Source: Mesotaenium endlicherianum
Lineage: Eukaryota; Streptophyta; Zygnematophyceae; Zygnematales; Mesotaeniaceae
Assembly: GCA_009602735.1 (NCBI GenBank)
Contig: WELA01002119.1
Span: forward strand, 315,874-379,873
DNA length: 64,000 bases
Direction of reading: 5' to 3'
Shown here: piece after piece, positions 9,415-17,879 of the stretch
Layout of the letters: each line of letters begins with the position of its first letter
How positions within the stretch are numbered: position 1 is the stretch's first letter
Made by a program: the position numbers and the translations under genes
The notes under the pieces: model-generated
The model's input: the letters and a program-made list of their open reading frames with translations, nothing else
Databases searched by the model: none
What the model was told of the DNA's origin: nothing

Positions 9415-11091
9415 ATGGCGCCCACCACACAAAAGGAGGACAGAAAGCGCAAGGCAGAAGAAGCCAGGAGGACAATGGAGCAATACCAGAAGGAGCTGGC
9501 GGCGACGTCCCTCACCAGGAGAGAACAAGAAAGGGTCCGCAAGCAACAAGAGGCGGCAGAAGAGGCACAGAGGAAGAAGGATCAGGAAGCGGAAAACCTC
9601 AGGAAGGCTGAGGAGGAGAGACAGAAGAAACAGCAAGAAGAAGCGGCAGCGGCAGAAGAGGAGAAAAGAAAAAAGATTGAAGCGGACAGACAGAAGAGCT
9701 TGGCCACTTACAGGTATACTGTGGTGGGTGGCCAAAACTTCGATAACCTGAAGGAAGCATTGCTGGCAGCCCAGGAGATCAACAGGCTGGAACAGACAAC
9801 ACTGCTACAGAAGGAAGGAGCTACAGCACTGGACAGGTACATCGAGACACACACCGGCGTGGTCCTTTACGAAGATTATGCTAAGATGGTGGGCTATACA
9901 GCAGAGCAGGCCCGGTATCTCGCAGATGATTCAGAGGACAAGCCGGTCCCCATACCGGGAATAGTGGGAGATCAGAGACTCATCCGGATGGTGAGCATGC
10001 GGCCCGATAGCTTTAAGGATACGGTATTCTACCTCACACTCCTGCCAGCTTACAATGAAGTTGAGAGAAGGAGCTGGGAGTACTTGGCCAGGGAAGCAGG
10101 ACAGCAGATGTTCTCTCCCCACTGGTTCCCGTGTAAACTGAGGAAGGCTGAGCACGGACCCCAGTACTACCAGCAGCCAACAGACTGGAGGTGGATGACC
10201 GTCACAAATAAGAAGCAGGAGTGTGACCGAGCCCAACCGGATGACTTCCACTATGGCCTAGACGGCTATCTCATCCTACCACCTCACATTGCCCCTTGGG
10301 ACCCCAGGCTGAATGGATGCCTGAGCAATATGAATGCAGAGACCAAGGAACATAGGAGGAGGGGAAGAGAGTACTTCTCTAAGGGAAAGCATGCCTTTGT
10401 CAAATGGGCAAAGAATGCAGGCCGGATAGATATCAGTAGGCTGAAGGCCAAGCAACCTCCAGCGCGCCCTAAGAAAGGGAGGTCGGTAGACTACTCCATG
10501 TCTACTAGGGAGCAGGACGACTTAGTGGACGAGACCCCTACTCTCTCCGAGGAGGAGGATGAGGAGGATGAGGAAGAAGAACAAGGCAGAGGAGAAGCAT
10601 CAGCAGCAGGTACTCAGGATACCCAGGGACAGGCAGTGGCACTTCCTAAAGAACCACGATCAGGTGTGTGGAATGTGATCCCCGTTATGGCGACAACTGG
10701 ACCCCGCGCTCGCTCCCCCAGCCCACCTGCCCAAGCAGGGGAAGAAGCTGATCTGACGGTACTGGGCAGCAGACACAGACAGAAATCCCCAGAGGACAGG
10801 GGTGCCAGAAGAGGGACACGCGGGTGGGCCAGAGGTATGCCAGCCTCCCCCTCCGCTCAGGGGCATGTACCTCTAGCCAATGTATTTCAGCATCCTACTG
10901 GAATGCCTGTCTATGTGGGAATCAACACCCAAGTGGTTGAAGAGCAGGCCACCATCCTCCGTTCTCCTCGAGGGCCAACTTTAGAGCAAACAGGGTTCTT
11001 TAGAAGGCCAGCTGACAGACCTAGAGGGCTGTCCAGATCTAGGTCCAGATCTCCGTCTCCTGACCCTGAAGCCCCAGGAACAACCCCTTAA
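9415..11091 (+). CDS. ORF3, env-position protein of unknown function
   Basis: 558 residues from the ATG directly after the acceptor-like AG. The diverged copy at 45453 starts at the same place, which supports this start. An N-terminal charged coiled coil (about residues 1-100, rich in Glu, Lys, Arg and Gln) precedes a conserved domain of about 280 residues with motifs YRYTVVGG, MVGYTAEQA, NEVERRSWEYLARE, PTDWRWM, LPPHIAPWDPRL and YFSKGKHAFVKWA. Then come a Lys/Arg-rich link, an acidic stretch (SEEEDEEDEEEE) and a tail ending in SRSRSRSPSP. No signal peptide, membrane segment or cysteine pattern of an envelope protein is present. The basic and RS-rich parts suggest a nuclear or RNA-binding role; that is inference. 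I do not recognise the family. Confidence 0.85.
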   Translation: MAPTTQKEDRKRKAEEARRTMEQYQKELAATSLTRREQERVRKQQEAAEEAQRKKDQEAENLRKAEEERQKKQQEEAAAAEEEKRKKIEADRQKSLATYRYTVVGGQNFDNLKEALLAAQEINRLEQTTLLQKEGATALDRYIETHTGVVLYEDYAKMVGYTAEQARYLADDSEDKPVPIPGIVGDQRLIRMVSMRPDSFKDTVFYLTLLPAYNEVERRSWEYLAREAGQQMFSPHWFPCKLRKAEHGPQYYQQPTDWRWMTVTNKKQECDRAQPDDFHYGLDGYLILPPHIAPWDPRLNGCLSNMNAETKEHRRRGREYFSKGKHAFVKWAKNAGRIDISRLKAKQPPARPKKGRSVDYSMSTREQDDLVDETPTLSEEEDEEDEEEEQGRGEASAAGTQDTQGQAVALPKEPRSGVWNVIPVMATTGPRARSPSPPAQAGEEADLTVLGSRHRQKSPEDRGARRGTRGWARGMPASPSAQGHVPLANVFQHPTGMPVYVGINTQVVEEQATILRSPRGPTLEQTGFFRRPADRPRGLSRSRSRSPSPDPEAPGTTP

Positions 11092-11189
11092 GGTGACACG
11101 CTGAAGAGGCAGTCAGTAAGGGAGGCTGGTCAGGTTCAGTTCCCTTATTTAAAATTTCTGCAGTTTAATGTTGTCGAGGCGACAACAAG

Positions 11190-11204
11190 TTAAGTTGGAG
11201 GGAT
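11190..11204 (+). promoter_or_regulatory. polypurine tract of copy B
   Basis: TTAAGTTGGAGGGAT abuts the 3' LTR, the position of the plus-strand primer. It is preceded by an inverted TTGTCGAGGCGACAA palindrome (11171-11185) conserved before the 3' LTRs. Confidence 0.85.
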
Positions 11205-11923
11205 TGTAATGAATCAGTATATTAGTGGATATAATATTCATTTAAATATAATAGTTAATTAAGTTCAGCCTGCTGAACTTTAGTTAATAGTCAGTCTGCT
11301 GGACTTTACATAATTATCAGTTTAATGACTCAGCCAAAAGCAGCAGGCTGAAGTCAACTTAAGTCAGCTTGCTGACACATTCTTTGACAGCCAGCTGACT
11401 TCCGTGCTCGGTAGCAGCGAACTGCCTTGATATGCATCTAAGTACGACCTGCTAGATGAATGGCCAGATGACATCCCCATGATGGATGGCTATTCGGGAT
11501 GATGGGAGATGGCGGTGGATTTGGTTAACCGAGGTCCTACCAACGTGGTTAACTCCCGGGTAGGCGGTGCCATCGCACTGACCGTTGAACAGTAAACTCA
11601 TTCCATGTACATATGCTAGGCATTGCTCTCGAGTTCGGCATTCGGAAACGAGGCCAACTCTCTTGTACAGCTTACTGAGAGAGATCTGAATCCAAGGCGA
11701 GAAGCCATTGATACGCACTGTCTTCTAACCTTGCTTATGTATGAGTTTACTGATTTGCATCATTGATGCTAGTTTACTCGCATTTGACTTACGAGTATTA
11801 TTTCCTGCTAGTGTATTGTCCTTTGCCGTTTAATTAGTTAACGGAAATACCATAAAGATTACTCGCTGATATAAAGATCTTTATTAATTGTTAGTCGCCT
11901 ATTTGGTAAGTCGATTCATTTCA
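11205..11923 (+). repeat. 3' LTR of copy B
   Basis: A 719-bp LTR, TGTAATG to TTCATTTCA, paired with 3104-3849 and followed by the target duplicate CCTTT (11924-11928). Confidence 0.95.
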
Positions 11924-14006
11924 CCTTTGATAACCTTTAGGAAGCATTACTGGCAGCTCAACAGATCAACAAGCTGAAACAGACAACACTTCTACAGAGG
12001 GAAGGAGCGGGAGCACTAGATAGGTACATTGAAACACACACTGGTTTGGTCCTCTACGAAGATTATGCCAAGATGGTTGGCTATACAGCAGGGCAGGCTG
12101 GGTACCTTGCACCTGATTTGGAGAACAAGCCAGTTCCAGTACCGAGAATAGTGGGAGACTAGAGACTTATCGGGATGGTGAGCATGCGGCCCGATAGCTT
12201 TAAGGATACGATATTCTACCTCACACTATTGTCAGCTTACAGTCAAGTTGAGAGGAGGAGCTGGGTGTACTTGGCCAAGGAAGTAGGACAGCAGATGTTC
12301 TCTCCCCATTGATTCCCTTGTAAGCTGAAAAAGGCCGAGCATGGACCACAGTACTACCAGCAGCCCACAGACTGGAGGTGGATGACCGTCACCAACAAAG
12401 AGCAGGAGTGTGACCGAGCCCATTCAGACGACTTCCACTATGGACTAGACGGCTACCTCATCCTACCACCTCACATTGCCCCTTGGGACCCCTGGCTGAA
12501 TGGCTGCCTAAGTAATATGAATGCAGAGACCAAAGAGCACAGGAGGAGGGGGAGAGCCTACTTCTCTAAGGGAAAGCATGCCTTTGTCAAATGCGGGAAG
12601 AATGCAAGCCAAATAGATATCAGCAGGTTGAAAGCAAGCAACCTCCAGCTCGCCCTAAGAAAGCAAGATCAGTAGATTTCTTCATGTCTACCAGGGAGCA
12701 GGATGCCTTAGTGGACGAGACTCCTACCCTCTCAGAGGAGGAAGATGAGGAGGATAAGGAAGAAGAACAAGGCAGAGGAGAAGCATCGGGAGCTGGTACT
12801 CAGGAGACCCAGGGGCAGGCAGGTGCAGGCCCTTCTAAGGAGCCAAGATCAGGTGTATGGAATGTGACCCCGGTCATGGAGGCAACAAGACCCCGCACTC
12901 ACTCCCCCAGCCCACCTGTCCAAGCAGGGGAAGAAGTTGATCTGACTGTACTTGGCAGCAGACAAAGGCAAAAAAGCCCAAAGGACAGGGGTGCCAGAAG
13001 AGGGACACGCGGGGTGGTCAGAGGTATGCCAACCTCCCCCTTCGCTCGAGGACATGTACCTCTTGCCAATGTATTTCAGCATCCTACTGGAATGCCTGTC
13101 TATCTGGGGATCAACATCGAGGTGGTTTGAAAGGGGCAAAGTGTCCTAGTGGAAGCGTAGTAACTCACGAGGGAAGGAACTAGTTGCAATCATACGAAAG
13201 AGTGCAGCGGCATATTGCTAAGAAAGCTTAGGAAAATTACTTGAAATTTTGAGTGGCAAGAAACTGCTCACAAATAATGTAGGATAAAAGGCCTTGTCAT
13301 TACAAACCCGTAGAAATTTACAGAAGTGAAAACTCATAAGAAACAAAGAAGTTATGCCTAAGAGCTCCTCTCTAGGAGGAAGCTACGGATTTTCCTAAGT
13401 GTTCGTCAAATCGTCCCCTCCAGAATATTCGTGAGTAAGCCAGATCAGTCTCATCTGACGTGTCGGGTCGATTTGACGTCCACATACATGCATCGAAATA
13501 TCTAGAAGATACTAACTTAGACGCGCTAGGCTAATCCGAAACTTCTAGGTAGATCGACCTAGTCGGCACTTCGCGTCAGCCAAACTTACGTGAAGGTTCG
13601 AATTCACTCTAACGACCCAGATCGCTCGACGCTGTCGGTCAATCCGACGGTCGCGCTCACCGCGAATTAAGGACAGTCGTCAACCGACCTCAAAACTAAT
13701 TAAACTTCGGAAATCCATAACTCACTTAATACTTGACCAATTTTGACAAACTTTATATCAAAATGATCACAAAAATGCACTCTTCACTTCTATGCAATCA
13801 AAACATACTTTCATAAAACTCAAAAATGCACTTTGTAAACCTATGACCTTACATGGTTGAAAAGCACGCTACAACCCTTCGTTCTCCTCGAGGTCCAACT
13901 TTAGAACAAACAAGGTTCTTTAGAAGGCCAGCTGACAGACCTAGAGGGCTGTCCAGATCTAGGTCCAGATCTGAGTCTCCTGATCCTGAAGCCCCAGGAA
14001 CAACCT
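11924..14006 (+). pseudogene. ORF3 of the older host copy (right pieces), interrupted
   Basis: This is the continuation of the ORF3 piece at 3029-3103 after copy B. It is clearly more diverged than the ORF3 of A-C. In-frame stops are visible in the sequence corresponding to DNLKEAL (TAG near 11938), near 12160 and near 12310, and there is a frame break near 12650. A foreign 726-bp solo LTR splits it at 13128-13853. The last part, with the RS-rich tail, runs from 13859 to about 14006. The sequence confirms the age order: this copy is older than B, A and the solo LTR that landed in it. Confidence 0.9.
13128..13853. mobile_element. solo LTR of an unrelated LTR retrotransposon
   Basis: 726 bp beginning TGAAAGGGGC and ending CCTTACA (TG...CA), flanked by TGGTT on both sides (13123-13127 and 13854-13858). 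The ORF3 reading before and after it joins once one TGGTT is removed. It has no coding frame and shows no resemblance to the LTRs of A-D or E. Loss of the rest of the element by LTR-LTR recombination is the usual origin. Orientation cannot be told. Confidence 0.85.
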
Positions 14007-14241
14007 AGACATCAAAATATTCTCCAGTCAAGCCTTGCTGGATGTCTCTCTGTCTGCAACCCACAACGGCAGTGGACTGAGGGTGGAGGTGATAGCCACT
14101 GTCACTAGTAATCCCCACAGCTAGGCAACAGTGTTGAAGCAAGAGACAAGCGGTGGGGGAGGTTAGTCCTGTTAAGTTCCTTGACAAGACACTTCTACAA
14201 TTTAATGTTGTCGAGGGGACAACAAGTTAAGTTGGAGGGAT
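14007..14241 (+). other. region between host ORF3 and its 3' LTR
   Basis: It includes about 150 bases not present in copies A-C (14010-14190) and then the conserved palindrome and polypurine tract (AAGTTGGAGGGAT, ending 14241). No gene is seen. Confidence 0.6.
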
Positions 14242-14953
14242 TGTAATGAATCAGTATATTGATAGATATAATATTCATTTAAGTCAATTAAGTTTTACTT
14301 GCTGATCTGTAGTTAATATCTAGTCCGCTGGACTTTATGAAAGTATCAGTTTAATGACTCAGCCGGAAGCAGCAGGCTGAAGTCAACTTTGGTCAGCTTG
14401 CTAACACATTCTTTGACAGCCAGCTGACTTCCGTACTCGGTAGCAGCGAACTGCCTAGATATGCATCTAAGTGTGGTATGCTAGATGAATGGCCATATGA
14501 CATCCTTAGGATGGATGACGATTCGGGATGATGGGAGATGGCGGTGGATTTGGTCAACCGAGGTCCTGCCAACGTGGTTAATTCCCGGGTAGGCGGTGCC
14601 ATCGCACTTGCCGTTGAACAGTAAACTCATTCCATAAACATATGTTAGGTATTGCTCTCGAGTTCGGCATTCGGAAACGAGGCCAACTCTCTTGTACAGC
14701 TTACTAAGAGACGTCTGAGTCCAAGGCGAGAAGCCATTGATAGACACTGTCTTCTAGCCTTGCTTATGTATGAGTTTTTTGATTGCAATATTAATGCTAG
14801 TTTACTTGCATTTGACTTGCAAGCATTGTCCACTGCTAGTATGTTGTCTTTTGCTGTTTAATCAATTTAAAAAAAAAACCATTGAAGATTACTTGCTGAT
14901 ATAAAGATCTTCATTAATTGTTAATTGCCTATTTGGTAAGTCGATTCATTTCA
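14242..14953 (+). repeat. 3' LTR of the older host copy
   Basis: A 712-bp LTR, TGTAATG to TTCATTTCA, with more differences from the others than A-C show among themselves. It ends the gypsy stack. The next sequence (GCTCAGCC) is unrelated and should be the original target. Confidence 0.9.
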
Positions 14954-16386
14954 GCTCAGCCATAAATTGCTATGACACAACATCCCAATACCACCAAGAC
15001 TCATAGAATTTTTGTTGAAAAATTGGATTTAAGGGAGAATATGAGGCATGAGTTCAGGAGGAGCTTGGCGAATTGCCATCGCCAGCGCAGGTTAATACCA
15101 TCACCCAATTAGACCTCACTTCATGAAGATAATGAGTGTGATGAAGGACACACAGTGGGCCGTCAAGTCTCTCTAGGCGGAAATGGAAGCTGCTCGGACT
15201 GACGAGGCGATTCCACGCATGGCCAAAACAAACTGGCTCAGATGTACACAGACTACTATGAGCGGCTGCATCGTGTGTAGGCCGACGCTACATACAATAG
15301 ATTACTCCTGTCTAAGGTGTCTCAAAGTGCTTATTCTAATCTTGCCCCTCTTGCAGTCTCTCTCATCTTGTGCCTGCTTTGCTAGCACGGTCAGTAACAA
15401 GCGACTTCAAGCCTTTCTGCCCAGTAGGCACCTTCTCTGCTTTACAGGGACTTTTAGCAGTCATGCTTCTTTTTCATTTTTAATATGCCTTGTGCATTGC
15501 CTCGTCTGTAAACAATATTTTGACGTTGGTGGAATGCTCGCAGGTTTTGTTCGAGTGTCATTGGGTATGCCAGAGCTGTACACTATAGGTCAGGACAACC
15601 TTTGACAATCCGCCGTGTGGCCGGATGCGGCGCGTGCGACACGTCGCCAAAAGGCGACGAAAGTGTCAGTTTGAATTGTATAAGTACAATTGGCGCGCGG
15701 TCAAAGTACCTCCAGTTACCTTTTTGTTCGTATCCCTACATTGGTATCGGAGCGCAAACGTATGCAACCGTGTCCAGGAGACCAAGGTTCAAACTCCAAT
15801 GAGCACAAGGGTGCTCTAGGGGTGCGAGACAGGTCGATGGTATGACCATATGGCGATATATAAATTGTACAAAGAAAGAAAACTATCATAAAATAACGTC
15901 CCTTGTGCCGCCGGGGCCTAAGTGCTTGGGACGTGCACACGTACTTTGTCCTAAATTAGTTCCACACACGAGTATTTTACAACTTTGTTACAATCTACAT
16001 TATTACATCTCCGCCCTACTCTTTTTCAACCTTCTAGTTGCTTTTTTCAACTTTAGCTTCCTAAGATGTAACATTCTGCCACCTATCTCTCATGTGTGCA
16101 AAGAGTAGCAGGAACGATAGCATCTATTTATTTGTTGCATCGTTTTCAACACCTAATCACTTAATCACATCTCTGAAACAACTTCTTATTATTTGGTGAG
16201 ACGCCCAGGAGATCCGTATTTACACGCTTAGACGCGAGTCGGCTCCTTTGTCAACCACATGCATCAAACGTCGACCTGCACGGATGTTCGGAAGCCTGGA
16301 AATCCGTTGAAGCCAGTTGAAATGAAACGTGCCACTGTATTGGTGCACCATGGTGCACCACTGGTGAACACAATTGAATTCACTTG
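14954..16386. other. unassigned sequence left of the Harbinger element
   Basis: Short open stretches (for example 15183-15605 and 15842-16108) show no motif I recognise and have no coherent splice pattern. The segment around 15600-15960 contains a primer-site-like word and may be retroelement debris. I see no supportable gene. Confidence 0.5.
15742..15753 (+). promoter_or_regulatory. isolated primer-binding-site-like word
   Basis: TGGTATCGGAGC directly after TATCCCTACAT matches the primer site of the elements here, and CCCTACA could be an LTR end. GGTTCAAACTCC, which resembles a Pol III B box, follows at about 15787. It could be a fragment of an LTR element, or of a tRNA-derived short element. 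No partner LTR was found. Confidence 0.35.
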
Positions 16387-16389
16387 TAA

Positions 16390-16408
16390 GGGCCTCTTTA
16401 CAGTGGGC
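16390..16408 (+). repeat. left terminal inverted repeat of Harbinger
   Basis: GGGCCTCTTTACAGTGGGC preceded by TAA. Both ends also carry a TTCAATTCAATT-type run about 30 bases in. A CTTTACAGTG word repeats 124 bases inside (16514-16523). Confidence 0.8.
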
Positions 16409-17195
16409 GAAGGCGTTCAATTCAATTCCGTCACCTACGCAATCGTGTTTTTCCCAATTCGATTGCAAAAGTATACAATCGCAATTGCAAATGGAAGGTG
16501 GTGTGGGGTCTACCTTTACAGTGCGTAAACCTCCTGCAATTCACATCTTGTTAAAAATGCCCCACCTTTTACAGCGGCTCTTGAGGGCACCTTATTTCTC
16601 GGTGACTCGGTCACGCTAAAAACAACTCACTTTTGTGGACATTATAAATTGTAAAAATTTGTTAACTCTGACGATTAAACTTGAAAACCCCAAGAGACTC
16701 TCACACTGCTAAGTTCTCGCCATTTTTGTTCTTTGTGCCACAATTGATATGCACGGCTTTATCAAGAGTTTCATATAATCTGCGACATATTGTAAATCTC
16801 CTTCACTATATATGGTAAGTACGTGCAAATTACGGCAAATACAGACCCAGGTTAGTGCAAGCACCCAGCAAATTAATGTGCGCCAAATATAGGGGCTTCA
16901 GAAATACTACCCAAGGGAGGAGCCGGGGGAAGCACTTAATCGATCAAGGTGAGCAACATACCGTCTGGACAGGGCTCTAGCACATTTGTAGTTTAGTTAG
17001 GGGCTCATCAGTAACCTTTCCTTGTTTTACGTGGGGATAGGTTGCCACTTATTTGGGAAGTGCATTGGGTAATTGCATAGAATAGAGTGTCATTCTTTTG
17101 CAAGAATAAGAGAAGAGGGGGAAACCTTCTGTGACTGAACATGTGCGTGTGTGTGTGTTTTCTTTTGTTGGGGGGGGAGGGTGTGGGGGAAGCAG
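16409..17195. other. subterminal Harbinger sequence, no gene seen
   Basis: It contains the internal CTTTACAGTG word at 16514-16523, a variant TTTTACAGCGG near 16565, and AT-rich sequence. It ends in a TG and G run (17140-17190) that leads into the acceptor of the PNO1-like exon. Confidence 0.5.
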
Positions 17196-17353
17196 AACCG
17201 CAAGGTGGAGCTAAAGACGAGACGCGGCACGCCCGACGTGTCGGCGCTGCTGAAGTCAGCTTCTCTGCTGCCTTCATCTTGGGCTTCACCATCGCCGACG
17301 CCATCGCGCTGCTGCGTCTCAGCGATCTCTACGTGAAGTTCTTCAAAATCAAG
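17196..17353 (+). pseudogene. captured exon of a PNO1-like (pre-40S assembly factor) gene
   Basis: The stretch has exon borders: AAGCAG before 17196 and ATCAAG|GTTAGG after 17353. Frame one reads NRKVELKTRRGTPDVSALLK. Frame two then reads AAFILGFTIADAIALLRL and SDLYVKFFKIK. Together these follow the conserved middle of PNO1 (Dim2), the KH-domain partner of the nuclease Nob1 in small-subunit maturation: VELKT...ADFV.AF.LGF...DAIALLRLDDLYVE.FEIK. Several bases are lost at the ADFV position, so it is frame-broken. It lies inside the transposon ends, so it is probably a host exon picked up by the element. The assignment is by recalled family consensus, not by search. Confidence 0.6.
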
Positions 17354-17879
17354 GTTAGGTGGGTGGGCACGCGGGTTGTGCCGATACAGGAGAACCGTCT
17401 TTCCCCCGCTCTCCCTTCCTCCCCCCTGGCTGCCACATAGCACCTCCTCCCCCCTGCCCATGGTGTTCAGTTCGCCTGCTCCATTAGTTTTGTCTCCTTT
17501 GTCAAGAATTTGGAGGCAGGGGGAGCTGGTAGAGGGTTTGGGCATATGTGGCCATCTGCCAAAGTAGCCTGATACTGCTCGCCTGCTGCAAGCTTGCCAC
17601 AATCCTGTCGCACGCCCGGCAGACTCGCAGAGCAGCTGGCTGCACGCGCGTGGCCGCCGCGCTGGCAGTCGCTGGCCTACCACAAGCCCGTTGCGATGGC
17701 CAAGGGGGCAAAGGGGCCTTTGCGCTGGTATCGAAATGTAGGCGCTGGCCTGGCGCTGAAAGGGTCAGGGACAGGCAAAGGGGTCGGAGGGGCAGGTGGG
17801 CCGAGAGGGCACAGGAAGCAGAGGGGCCTGCACGCTGGCACCTGCATGCAGACGAAACTTGTGTGGGACGGGCAGGTGC
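17354..17879 (+). other. lead-in to the left minisatellite
   Basis: CT-rich intron-like sequence, then a GC-rich composite (17545-17870). Parts, such as GGCAGGTGGGCC and GGGCCTGCACGCTGGC, recur inverted near 57640-57690. No gene is supported; long open frames here arise from GC-rich composition. Confidence 0.5.

Larger units (their letters stand above)
3104..11923 (+). mobile_element. Complete Ty3/gypsy chromovirus, copy B (apparently undamaged)
   Basis: An 8820-bp element flanked by the 5-bp duplication CCTTT. Order: 5' LTR, tRNA-iMet primer site, gag, −1 frameshift signal, pol (protease, RT, RNase H, integrase, chromodomain), leader, ORF3, polypurine tract, 3' LTR. All three frames are open. 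The two LTRs differ by about a dozen substitutions by eye plus a 27-bp tandem duplication in the 5' copy, so the insertion is not brand new. Compared with A and C, about 125 bases of the post-pol leader are missing (near 9240). Of the copies here this is the only one that could still be autonomous. Confidence 0.95.

Noticed and set aside
9415-11091. ORF3 as a retroviral envelope (errantivirus-like)
   Set aside because: It has the env position, but no signal peptide, membrane segment, furin-type site or paired cysteines.
13128-13853. The 726-bp insert in the old ORF3 as a DNA transposon
   Set aside because: The ends are not inverted repeats beyond TG/CA and the duplication is 5 bp, which fits a solo LTR better.
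15183-15605. A 140-codon open frame left of the Harbinger element
   Set aside because: No motif, no coding-like composition and no splice pattern. It is within chance for this length of DNA.
15742-15810. A tRNA gene or SINE at the TGGTATCGGAGC and GGTTCAAACTCC words
   Set aside because: I could not fold a cloverleaf and there is no A box at the right spacing. It was kept only as a primer-site-like word.
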